Shown here in pieces: positions 1 to 7,645 of a stretch of 19,023 nucleotides of DNA. The stretch comes from Verrucomicrobia bacterium UBA1183 (lineage in GTDB: Bacteria; Verrucomicrobiota; Verrucomicrobiia; Opitutales; UBA9783), in contig DBYP01000003.1 of the NCBI GenBank assembly GCA_002309885.1, positions 15,198 to 34,220 of the forward strand, written 5' to 3'. The notes beneath the pieces were generated by a model. It was not told where the DNA came from, searched no databases, and worked only from the letters and a program-made list of their open reading frames with translations. How positions within the stretch are numbered: position 1 is the first letter of the stretch; every line of letters starts with the position of its first letter. The position numbers were made by a program, and so were the translations under genes.

Positions 1-130
1 GCAAAATTATGAAAGTTTTTGAGGGTGTAAGGGAACTTTTTTCAAAAAGTTCTCTTATTTGTAACTTTTTATCTCCCGTAGGATACAGGGCCGCTGCCCT
101 GCTTTGAGGGATTTTTACAAAACATCTTTC
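1..130 (+). repeat. Multi-hairpin intergenic element, copy A (cut by the window edge, rearranged)
   Basis: Positions 1-80 match 7534-7623 of copy B apart from small changes and a gap of about 10 bases, and end in the same ATCTCCCGTA. This part holds an imperfect hairpin (AAGGGAACTTTTT against AAAAAGTTCTCTT). Positions 81-130 match the right part of copies C and D. They hold a perfect 6-bp stem (CAGGGC/GCCCTG, 86-101) and a second hairpin at 106-130 with TTTTTACAAAA at its centre. In copies B, C and D these two parts flank a central palindrome in opposite orientations; here they are joined directly, so copy A looks composite. The last stem arm overlaps the mutY stop codon, so the element probably also ends that operon's transcript. 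Confidence 0.75.
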
Positions 131-1139
131 AAAACGATTTCTTCAAAAGTGCTTGTATCCAGCGTTTATGCGGACCTGACAAAGAAATTTTATGTACATC
201 TTTTAAAGGGAAATAGGTACATTGTTTTAGCCACATAGGTTCTGTATTTGGAACCGATGCTGCATAAATTTCCTCCGTAAATGTGGTTGTACCGATACTG
301 CGCTTTCCGACGAACAACAATTTATCTAAAACGAAACAAGCGGCGCGTTCAGGAGTCAGCTCTGGCAGTTCCCATAAGGCATTAGCTCCACCTATACGAG
401 AAGGTTCCAACAACAAACAACCCTCTTTTATCCACCAAAGCCGCTTTTTTAGACATTTCTTTCGTTCCAACTGAATAAATTGTGGACATTTATCGACGGT
501 CCCTTGTTGGAAAGCTTCGCATAAATCCTTCAAAGGACAATTTTCGCATTTGGGATTATTTTTTGTGCAAACCAGAGCGCCCAATTCCATCATGGCCTCA
601 TTAAAATCGCCCGGGTGTTGCGCATCTATAAGTTCGTTAGCCAGCGGCGTTACACACTTAACAGCGTTATCCTTGCTAGGGAAAAGCGTCCTCAAATTAA
701 AAATGCGCGCCAAAACACGTACAACATTACCATCAACCACCGCCACATTTTCATGAAAGGCAATGCTTGCGATAGCGGCCGCTGTATAAGCTCCAACACC
801 TTTAAATTTTAGTAAGTCCAAAAAATTTTTGGCAGGATTTTTTATGAACTTTTGCGCAAAAAGTTGCAGATTTTTGGCTCGTGAATAATAGCCTAAGCCT
901 TCCCACAATTTAATCACATCGCGGACATCCGCTATGGACAATGATTCAAAATCGGGGAAACATTCCAACCAACGATTAAAGTAAGGAATGACCGTTTTCA
1001 CCTGTGTTTGCTGCAGCATAAACTCAGAAACCACTGTTTTATACAACGAAGGCTCTTCGCGCCAAGGCAATATGCGCGCATTCTGAGAAAACCATCTCAG
1101 CAATCTTTTACGAAAAGCTGCCTGTGTTTTTGCATCCAC
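129..1139 (-). CDS. mutY: Adenine DNA glycosylase MutY
   Basis: Base-excision repair enzyme that removes adenine mispaired with 8-oxoguanine. The 336-residue length is normal. The N-terminal HhH-GPD domain holds catalytic Glu39 in SEFMLQQTQV, the helix-hairpin-helix around residues 110-120 (LKFKGVGAYTA), and catalytic Asp136 in VDGNVVRV. The 4Fe-4S loop is complete: Cys191, Cys198, Cys201 and Cys207 with the family spacing C-x6-C-x2-C-x5-C. The C-terminal part (from about 225) is the NUDIX-like 8-oxoG recognition domain, with LWELPEL and a late SGPHKRW resembling the family's FSH loop. The start is GTG at 1137-1139, two bases after the trkH stop. No ATG or GTG lies upstream before an in-frame stop, and no clear Shine-Dalgarno is seen, so translation is probably coupled to trkH. 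It is the last gene of the minus-strand operon. Confidence 0.95.
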   Translation of the reverse strand: MDAKTQAAFRKRLLRWFSQNARILPWREEPSLYKTVVSEFMLQQTQVKTVIPYFNRWLECFPDFESLSIADVRDVIKLWEGLGYYSRAKNLQLFAQKFIKNPAKNFLDLLKFKGVGAYTAAAIASIAFHENVAVVDGNVVRVLARIFNLRTLFPSKDNAVKCVTPLANELIDAQHPGDFNEAMMELGALVCTKNNPKCENCPLKDLCEAFQQGTVDKCPQFIQLERKKCLKKRLWWIKEGCLLLEPSRIGGANALWELPELTPERAACFVLDKLLFVGKRSIGTTTFTEEIYAASVPNTEPMWLKQCTYFPLKDVHKISLSGPHKRWIQALLKKSF

Positions 1140-1141
1140 GG

Positions 1142-2593
1142 CTATTCAAATTTCTGCCAAAATTTTTTGGAAAATAGAGCTACAATGGCGTACAGTTCCA
1201 AACGCCCCAGCAACATGAGAATTGCAAAAATAAACTTAGCGGAACTTGAGAAAAAAGCATACGTTTGGCACGGACCAATCGAGGAAGTAAGCCCAGGCCC
1301 GACATTTGAAATACCCGCGATGGTAGCCGAAAAAGCCGTCAAAAAATCTAACTGTGGCATCGCAATCTGCAAGCCCAACGTACCCAAAAGGATAAGGCCT
1401 ACGGTAAGTGTGAAAAATTGAAGTATTTCCAACTGTTTCTTGTCGTCCCACAAAACCTTATCAATACGAACCGACCTAACGACATTGGGATGGAAGACTT
1501 TTTCTAAATGATCCAAAACAATCTTAAACAGGGCTACAACGCGGAAAACTTTAAATCCGCCCGCCGTGGATCCTGAACAACCACCGACAAAGGTTAGTAT
1601 CAGCAACAACGTTATCGGAAGTGGAAGCCATAGAGAAAAATCACAGGAATGGAAGCCGGTTGTGGTTCCGATAGAAATTACCTGGAATAAACCATCGTAA
1701 AAAGCGTTCCAAAACGGTCGTCCATGGCTTACCAAACTTGCCGTAACTCCCATTAAAATTAGACTCATAATAAGCAAATGCGCGCGAAATTCTCGATTGA
1801 AAATGATATCGGGTCCCGATTTGGAAAAAATGCGCGTTAAAAATAAAAAATTAATTCCGCCTAAGAACATAAATATCATCAGAACAATTTCGATATTCAA
1901 ATTATGTAAATGCGGAATGCCTTCGTTATAAATTGAGAATCCTCCCGTCGATACTGTTGTTAAGGCATGGCAGATGGCATCGAAGTAAGGAAGTTTGAAG
2001 TAGATGAGTGACAAAAAGCAAAGTACCGTCAAAACCAGATAGATTCTAAAGGCATCGGAAATATTTTTCCGCAAACTGAACAAGGAAATCGCGTCCGAAG
2101 AGAACGTAGATTCTTGAACGAACAGTTTTTTGTTGGCAGGTTGAGTATTGCCCAAAAACGAAATAAAGAAAACAATAAATCCCAATCCTCCGAACCATTG
2201 CGATAAGGAACGCCACAAAAGCAAACTGCGTGGCAAATCTTCAACCGAAGTCAAGGCCGAAGCACCGGTTGTTGTCAAACCAGATACCGACTCAAAAAAA
2301 CTCGTCGAAAAGCTACAATTCAAAACAAGTAAATAGGGCAACGCCCCTAACAACGTTGTTGTAAACCACAATAACCCCGTTGTCAGTAAAATGCCACGCC
2401 GAAAAACCGGTTGTTTATTTTGACTTTGATGGCATTTAAGACAAATAAAGGACAGCACCATGGGTACCAATATACAGGGCAACCAATCAGTTACATTTTC
2501 ATCAAAAAGTGCATAACCGCATGTCGAACAAATCGAAAAGCCCAGGGCTAGCAAGGCGAAACCTAAGGCAAGTGGATGATATAAAATCTTCAT
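1142..2593 (-). CDS. trkH: Trk-type potassium uptake channel subunit TrkH
   Basis: Inner-membrane potassium-translocating subunit, 483 residues. The four pore loops of the Trk/Ktr/HKT superfamily are visible, each with its filter glycine: TTTGAS (107-112), STGGFS (215-220), GTTTGF (309-314) and ISNVGPG (428-434). Many hydrophobic helices separate them. The glycine-rich GGCSGSTAGGFK (337-348) and the C-terminal GRLELYAI (463-470) are typical of TrkH. The frame runs open further upstream, but the ATG at 2591-2593 shares its A with the TAA stop of trkA (TAATG), and the sequence after it begins like TrkH, so this start is preferred. The overlap and the adjacent regulator indicate one co-translated potassium uptake unit. 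KtrB is the alternative name; the length and the tandem-RCK partner favour TrkH. Confidence 0.95.
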   Translation of the reverse strand: MKILYHPLALGFALLALGFSICSTCGYALFDENVTDWLPCILVPMVLSFICLKCHQSQNKQPVFRRGILLTTGLLWFTTTLLGALPYLLVLNCSFSTSFFESVSGLTTTGASALTSVEDLPRSLLLWRSLSQWFGGLGFIVFFISFLGNTQPANKKLFVQESTFSSDAISLFSLRKNISDAFRIYLVLTVLCFLSLIYFKLPYFDAICHALTTVSTGGFSIYNEGIPHLHNLNIEIVLMIFMFLGGINFLFLTRIFSKSGPDIIFNREFRAHLLIMSLILMGVTASLVSHGRPFWNAFYDGLFQVISIGTTTGFHSCDFSLWLPLPITLLLILTFVGGCSGSTAGGFKVFRVVALFKIVLDHLEKVFHPNVVRSVRIDKVLWDDKKQLEILQFFTLTVGLILLGTLGLQIAMPQLDFLTAFSATIAGISNVGPGLTSSIGPCQTYAFFSSSAKFIFAILMLLGRLELYAIVALFSKKFWQKFE

Positions 2594-3957
2594 TACAATA
2601 AAGAATTCTTTTCCGTAAGTGTATGAATAAGTTGCTCTCGCTGATCCTTCTGAACAGCAGCAATGATACAATCGCCCCCCAACAAAATATCATTAGCAGC
2701 AGGAACTTTTATGCGAAACTTATGTTTCAAAATCAAAAAGATACAATGTTCCGGCAACGATAAATGATCGATAGAAAGCCCTTCGATATCCGCTCCAACC
2801 GGTATCTCAATTTCCACAATTTCTATAGGATTTTCTTCGCCCAAAGTTTCTATCGTAAATATCTTTTGCGGGAACAAAATAGGTTGCAAATCTTTCCAAA
2901 TACAGGCTTGCGAGGTAACAATCTGATCTACTTCAAGCTGTTGGCTTAAACTATCACATACCAGCGTGTAATCTTCTTTATTGACACATAAAATGGTATG
3001 CTTAGCACCCGCTTTCTTCCCTTGAAGACACGCAATAATATTCTTTTCATCATCATTGCTACACGCGATAAAGTAATCGGAAAAGTTTACTTGCTCCTCC
3101 TGTAAAAGCGGCAAATGGCTTCCATCGCCATGAATTACGGTAACATTCGGGAATTCATCCGCAATCTTCTGACAAAGCTGAAGCGAACTTTCGATGACCT
3201 TTATCTTGAAACGTGGGTTCTGCAAAAGCTTCAACAGCGATTGACAGGTTGGACTTGCCGAAAATATCGTAATGTTGGTAAAATCAGGTTCGGGATTTAT
3301 TGCACGACTGAACTCATGGATGGCTTCGTGCGTTCCCGATAACGTCAAAACATCATCAGCTTGTATTTGAGTATCTCGATGAGGGATAAAATAGGTATTA
3401 TCTCGCTCGATTAAACCAATTCTGAGATCGGTACTTATCGCCAAATCGATAAGTTTTTCTCCAATGAGCTGCGACTTAGAACCCACCTTCAACGCTCTTA
3501 ACTCCACCGTTCCATGCGAAAATTGCTCCAAAACAACCCGGTGACTAGAACGTAAAATCTTGGCAATGGTGAACGCGCAACTGTACTGCGTCGTTAACGT
3601 ATGGTCTAAGGAAAAATGCGCTGGATAATTGAAAAGTTGCGTTTCTTGCTGGAAGTCGAGGCTTAGACGACAAATCGTTTGCTTAACTCCAAGCAATTTT
3701 GCGGTATGGCAAGCCATTATATTGGCAGCATCGTTCTGTGTCATTGCCAAAAAAGCATCGCAATTTACAACGTCAATTTTCCGAAGCGTTGAATAAAACG
3801 AAAGGTCACCCTCGATAATGTTAGCGGCTAATGTATCATTTAAATCACGTACAATTTGGGGATTTTTCTCAATCAAAACAACTTGGTGTCCACGAGCTAA
3901 AAGCGTTTTAGCAATCCCTAATCCTACTTCACCGGCGCCAGCGATTACAAACTGCAT
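2593..3957 (-). CDS. trkA: Trk system potassium uptake regulator TrkA (tandem RCK)
   Basis: Cytoplasmic nucleotide-binding ring subunit that gates TrkH. The 454 residues form two RCK_N-RCK_C units, as in E. coli-type TrkA; KtrA would have one. The first Rossmann fold starts at residue 2 with GAGEVG (7-12) and an acidic Glu30 ending the second strand, as expected for NAD(H) binding. The first RCK_C lies at about 140-220. The second Rossmann fold (about 228-345) has lost the GxGxxG loop (FSASPTCQS) but keeps HGDGS (276-280). The second RCK_C lies at about 370-450. From family knowledge, this predicts that dinucleotide binds mainly in the first half. The gene starts 40 bases after the prepilin-like gene, and its stop overlaps the trkH start by one base. 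Confidence 0.94.
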   Translation of the reverse strand: MQFVIAGAGEVGLGIAKTLLARGHQVVLIEKNPQIVRDLNDTLAANIIEGDLSFYSTLRKIDVVNCDAFLAMTQNDAANIMACHTAKLLGVKQTICRLSLDFQQETQLFNYPAHFSLDHTLTTQYSCAFTIAKILRSSHRVVLEQFSHGTVELRALKVGSKSQLIGEKLIDLAISTDLRIGLIERDNTYFIPHRDTQIQADDVLTLSGTHEAIHEFSRAINPEPDFTNITIFSASPTCQSLLKLLQNPRFKIKVIESSLQLCQKIADEFPNVTVIHGDGSHLPLLQEEQVNFSDYFIACSNDDEKNIIACLQGKKAGAKHTILCVNKEDYTLVCDSLSQQLEVDQIVTSQACIWKDLQPILFPQKIFTIETLGEENPIEIVEIEIPVGADIEGLSIDHLSLPEHCIFLILKHKFRIKVPAANDILLGGDCIIAAVQKDQREQLIHTLTEKNSLL

Positions 3958-3997
3958 AATCCTATAGAAGCAAAATTGGCATTTATGTCAAGCTCAA

Positions 3998-4663
3998 CTA
4001 CCAAATACGCCCCGATGTTCCATAGGCATGTGCCTGTGACGGTACCGCTTCTTGAATTTGAGAAGTTGGTTGCAGTGTCCTAAAATTTACCAATTTATGG
4101 TGTAAATCACTGAAAAACTCCGCATGACCATCCAAAAAGGCAATAAAGCCACCCCTTGTACCATAAACGCTATCTTCTTCCCACACCCCTTTGGAAACAT
4201 TCAGTCCTCTTGAGTACAAAATCGGTGTTGTTGCTAGGGGCGCATTTAAAGGAATTGGTGATATACAAACCCAATCCAACGGTAACTCCTTGAAATTTCC
4301 GAGTGTACGACGTTGATTATCGACAATATTTTTGTGCTCCAAGCTTTTATCGGAAAAGATCGACAGGTAACATTCAGGCGCATTGATACCACCCTGGTTC
4401 GCTAAACGAACAGCCCAATCGTTCATGGAAATGATATTCGAAAAATCTCGGCGAGCATTTTCAGAACCCTGGATCAAATTAAAATAAGACAGCGCGATTT
4501 GTCGAAGATTGTGCGCATCTTTGGATAGGCGGGCTTTATAAACAACCTGTTGTCCTACAGGAAACAAAAAACCAGAAAAAATGCCAATAATCATCAAAAC
4601 CGCCATAAATTCTATCAAGGTAAACCCTTGTATCGGTTTTAATTTCTCAAAATTTCTTCCCAT
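3998..4663 (-). CDS. Prepilin-type N-terminal cleavage/methylation protein (pseudopilin-like)
   Basis: A 221-residue protein with a class III signal: a basic leader ending KPIQG, then FTLIEFMAVLMIIGIF, with cleavage predicted after Gly13 and Glu18 at +5. A hydrophobic helix follows. The globular part ends in GGFIAFLDGHAEFF, resembling the DGH motif (H-X9-DG) of the prepilin-like proteins abundant in Verrucomicrobiota, Planctomycetota and Lentisphaerota. The open frame runs upstream to 4759, but the ATG at 4661-4663 gives the short basic leader the family has, so it is chosen. This start overlaps the upstream membrane-protein gene by 25 bases. No secretion or pilus assembly genes are nearby, so its partner machine is unknown. 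It could be a minor pseudopilin of type II secretion or a surface protein processed by the same peptidase. Confidence 0.85.
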   Translation of the reverse strand: MGRNFEKLKPIQGFTLIEFMAVLMIIGIFSGFLFPVGQQVVYKARLSKDAHNLRQIALSYFNLIQGSENARRDFSNIISMNDWAVRLANQGGINAPECYLSIFSDKSLEHKNIVDNQRRTLGNFKELPLDWVCISPIPLNAPLATTPILYSRGLNVSKGVWEEDSVYGTRGGFIAFLDGHAEFFSDLHHKLVNFRTLQPTSQIQEAVPSQAHAYGTSGRIW

Positions 4664-5364
4664 GATAGCTTCGAAAATTTTTTTACTTTTACGAAAAATC
4701 GCCAAACAATAAGTAACAAGCCGATGGTTGCTGGTACCGAAATGACCACGAAACTCCAACCGGTTAACAATCCGAGTTCGTTGTTAAATTCTTTGCTTCC
4801 AGCAGGATGTACAACCAGATATCGTGCTAACACATAATTTAACGTAGCACTGAAGAAAAACAATCCTGCAAGCATCCATTCGTAAGCTACAATGCAGTGT
4901 TGCAAACGCTTTGAATGTCCATTAACCTCTATGGATGATTGGATTTTATCGACGTAACAAAACTGATTATTTAACAGAATTTTTTGCAAAAATGGTGGCT
5001 TTTTTAAAAGGCGAAAGGCAACGATGGCACAACCGATAATCAATGGCAAAAGCATTTCGTTGATAGCCAATAATTGATTGGAACCCTCAAATAATCCGAC
5101 ACCCCCTTTAACACCTACGCTGACCAACCCCAAAAACGCAATCCAATTGAAGTGCGCTTCTTTGACCCAGTCACAAATTCCGTAAGACAATGGACAGGCA
5201 ACGGCAATAAAAAGCGCCAGTTTTGGGGATAAATGCAGCCAAATGTGCCCTTTGATGAGCAACAGTGTGGGCAAGCACAAATTAAAAAACAACTCCAATA
5301 GCAACGATTTTTCGCTTTGCGGTTGCTCAAAAAGCTCGGATTGTTTTTGTTTTTCGCTTGTCAT
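4639..5364 (-). CDS. Multi-pass membrane protein, VC0807-like family
   Basis: A 241-residue integral membrane protein with about six hydrophobic segments. A charged, Gln/Glu-rich N-terminus of about 18 residues precedes the first. The pattern of the first half (FPL-like CPLSYGICDW near 60, then an FLGLVSVGVKGGVGL segment and INEMLLPLIIGCAIV) resembles the VC0807/intracellular-septation-protein-A-like family of unknown function. That assignment is from memory of the family pattern, with no search behind it. It is the first gene of the minus-strand operon leading to trkA-trkH-mutY, and overlaps the prepilin-like gene by 25 bases. Its start lies 41 bases from the start of the divergent nuclease gene. 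A role in potassium uptake or pilin export cannot be inferred from position alone. Confidence 0.75.
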   Translation of the reverse strand: MTSEKQKQSELFEQPQSEKSLLLELFFNLCLPTLLLIKGHIWLHLSPKLALFIAVACPLSYGICDWVKEAHFNWIAFLGLVSVGVKGGVGLFEGSNQLLAINEMLLPLIIGCAIVAFRLLKKPPFLQKILLNNQFCYVDKIQSSIEVNGHSKRLQHCIVAYEWMLAGLFFFSATLNYVLARYLVVHPAGSKEFNNELGLLTGWSFVVISVPATIGLLLIVWRFFVKVKKFSKLSWEEILRN

Positions 5365-5405
5365 TTAGGGGTATACGAGTTTTGAATATAGGTATCGGTA
5401 CGCTT

Positions 5406-7415
5406 ATGGTCAAGGTGTTTTTAGAAGAATCGGCGGAGTCATGTATAGAGTGTTTGAATACGCTGATAAAGAGAGAAAACAGCCACAGAATCGTATGCCC
5501 CAACGAAGCCTTTATAGAAAAGCTCACTACATTTTATCCTCATTTGGCGAACGAAAGCTTGAGAACTGTATCCCAAATGGTATCCGAATTAGGTTCTCAT
5601 CCCATTCCCAGCGAAGTAGCAAACATCATTCCCGATTCAAATCCCTTCGTAGATTCCACCATTCGCTGGACAAATTACGTAAAAACGCTGCCTGAAACGG
5701 AGCAAAAATCGGTAAGAGATTGGCTAAAAAACGCAGATTTTGTTGATTTGGAAAATTTACCCAAACCTTCTGCTAATTTTTGTAAAACATGCTTATTTTT
5801 TGGCCCCTTTACCTCAGAAGTACTGAACGAATTGCGACGGTACTGGAATCCTTTTTTTGAAAATTTTTTTGCAATAAGGCGTACGTTTAAATTAGAACGC
5901 AATGCCCTACTAACACGGACGCAAGGTTACGGTGTTCGTAATATTCAGCAGGAACGAGAGTATGTACGAAATACATACAAAGAAAATACAAATTTTATCG
6001 CTTTTCATCCGGAGATTTGGCTCGACGCGTTTCCTTTAAAACATGATTATCGTCGCCTTCGCTGGGTTGATTACCAAGAAGAAGGGTCCTTAGGGTATTT
6101 CTTGCCTTATTTATATACATCGCTGGAAGATAAAGAAAATCGAGATATTATTGTAAAAAAGCTCCAAAATGCGCAAAAACATTGTCCTCGCGAAGATTTG
6201 TTTTCTCTAAAAAATTGGCTAGCGCAACAAGAGGGAACCGAAATGCTTCCATCGGCGCATTTAAATTGGGCCTCGAAAAGTTCGTTGGGAGATTTTGTTC
6301 GGTTACTAAATGAATATGATAATTCTTGGAATTTGCACAAAGCCTTGGAATCCTGCCCCATAACATTTACACGCCGTCAATTTTTTGCGTACCTAAGAAG
6401 AAATACCAAACATTACCTGTTTGGACATTTAATTCCCTGGGAGGAAGCTCTGTACTTACCGATAAAAAATGGGCACTTCCTTCATGGAATTTCGGAAAAT
6501 TCAGAATCCAACGAACAACGTTTAGCCTGGTTCAAAGAGGTTGAAAATCGAGGCGGTGCATTGACAATTGTTGTTCCGGAATTAGATGAAAAAGGTATGC
6601 CTTATGTACCGTTGATTCCAGTCGTTACAAAAACTGAAGTAACCACGCAGAAAGTCGAGAAATTCGATTCCGCCAAAGAATTCATTCTTCCTAAAGAACG
6701 TTTAAAATTTTCTTGTAAAAACTGGGAACGTTATCGCCTAAGCCCTGTTAAAACCTGGCTAGATGTCCTATTAAAGACTAAGAAATTTGATTTGATACAA
6801 CCTAAAACCAAAGCCCGAATTTGTGGCGAATGGGTTCATGAAAATTTGGAATTTGAAACGCAACCTAAAGATTTGGGAGCTTGGCAAACATCTATTACTC
6901 AAAAAGCGGAAAAACGTTGGCAAACATTAGAAGCGATTTTCACTGAAAAAATGCCCATCCAGTTCCAGCAATGGCACACACAAACCTATCATCTAAGCTT
7001 ACAAATCGCTCAAGCCTGCAGCGATCTGTTGGAAGGCGCATGGATATTACAATCGGAATACGTTTTACCTAAAAGCTCTAAAGATTCAGGACGTGTAGAT
7101 CTTCTCGCAACACGTTCCCATGAAGCCGTCATCATCGATTTTAAAACAGCTGTAGATTATACGTTTACTCCTGGGAAAATTAATAAGGGGCACGGTTTGC
7201 AACTGCTTCTCTATGGAAGAGCTTTGGAGTCGCATTACAAAAAGATTCAATTGCGCGTCATCAACGGTAACTGTGCTAATTTCATCTTAGATTTACATAC
7301 GATATCACCTGAAGTTCAAGACATTGAAGCTTGGCTTAAAAGCGTTAAAGGAACCGGCATATACACCGATTTACCAGAAGAAAACCGGAACACACTTCCT
7401 CTTTGTTGGCAATAA
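5406..7415 (+). CDS. PD-(D/E)XK nuclease family protein (AddB/RecB-like C-terminus)
   Basis: A 669-residue protein. The C-terminal domain (from about residue 435) has the RecB/AddB/Cas4 nuclease signature: an entry segment FSCKNWERYRLSPVKTWL, His478 in GEWVHENLE, Asp565 in GRVDLL, Asp578 and Lys580 in IIDFKT, and Gln599/Tyr603 in LQLLLYG. These would bind the metal and the scissile phosphate. The N-terminal two thirds start like the degenerate helicase part of AddB (VCPNEAFIEKL), but I see no Walker A motif. AddB-type iron-sulphur cysteines are not evident around the nuclease motifs. The frame is open from a TTG at 5358, but that would overlap the divergent gene, so the ATG at 5406 is chosen. 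An AddA/UvrD helicase partner would be expected next to an AddB; instead a repeat element and an unrelated gene follow. Confidence 0.85.
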   Translation: MVKVFLEESAESCIECLNTLIKRENSHRIVCPNEAFIEKLTTFYPHLANESLRTVSQMVSELGSHPIPSEVANIIPDSNPFVDSTIRWTNYVKTLPETEQKSVRDWLKNADFVDLENLPKPSANFCKTCLFFGPFTSEVLNELRRYWNPFFENFFAIRRTFKLERNALLTRTQGYGVRNIQQEREYVRNTYKENTNFIAFHPEIWLDAFPLKHDYRRLRWVDYQEEGSLGYFLPYLYTSLEDKENRDIIVKKLQNAQKHCPREDLFSLKNWLAQQEGTEMLPSAHLNWASKSSLGDFVRLLNEYDNSWNLHKALESCPITFTRRQFFAYLRRNTKHYLFGHLIPWEEALYLPIKNGHFLHGISENSESNEQRLAWFKEVENRGGALTIVVPELDEKGMPYVPLIPVVTKTEVTTQKVEKFDSAKEFILPKERLKFSCKNWERYRLSPVKTWLDVLLKTKKFDLIQPKTKARICGEWVHENLEFETQPKDLGAWQTSITQKAEKRWQTLEAIFTEKMPIQFQQWHTQTYHLSLQIAQACSDLLEGAWILQSEYVLPKSSKDSGRVDLLATRSHEAVIIDFKTAVDYTFTPGKINKGHGLQLLLYGRALESHYKKIQLRVINGNCANFILDLHTISPEVQDIEAWLKSVKGTGIYTDLPEENRNTLPLCWQ

Positions 7416-7470
7416 AGGTATTTTTGGGCTTTAAGTAGTACCTACCTGAATCAAAAAACTACAAACTTGT

Positions 7471-7623
7471 GAGATTTTTTGTAAAAAAGCCCTCAACCCC
7501 CCCTTAAAACTTTTCTTGTTTTGCAACATTGTTGCAAAATTATGAAAGTTTTTGAGGGTTTAAGGGAACTTTTTCAAAAAGTTCTCTTAGGGTTTATGCT
7601 TTTATAACTTTTTATCTCCCGTA
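7471..7623 (-). repeat. Multi-hairpin intergenic element, copy B
   Basis: This is the reverse orientation of copy D. From left to right it holds the TTTTTTGTAAAAAA hairpin with flanking GAG/CTC arms (7471-7495), a 21-base palindrome at 7519-7539 (arms TTTTGCAACA and its complement around one T), the hairpin TAAGGGAACT...AGTTCTCTTA at 7561-7589, and the terminal ATAACTTTTTATCTCCCGTA. The palindrome is identical to that in copy C. The element lies between the convergent nuclease gene and the 7646-8257 gene. The 7416-7470 stretch before it shows no gene. The element probably acts as a bidirectional terminator, since no other strong terminator is seen here. Confidence 0.8.
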
Positions 7624-7645
7624 AACACACTCGAGCAAACACGCT

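Noticed and set aside
427..437. TTTATCCACCA, close to a DnaA box
   Set aside because: A single near match inside mutY with no cluster of boxes nearby; not evidence for an origin even with gyrB-gyrA in the window.
1008..1421. A 137-codon plus-strand frame over mutY and trkH
   Set aside because: It runs antisense across two well-supported genes and has no protein-like features.
5358..5405. TTG start for the nuclease gene
   Set aside because: It would overlap the start of the divergent gene; the ATG at 5406 begins the protein sensibly.
7519..7539. The 21-base palindrome as a repressor operator
   Set aside because: It recurs as part of a larger repeat at gene 3' ends in several copies and not upstream of genes, so an operator role is unlikely.
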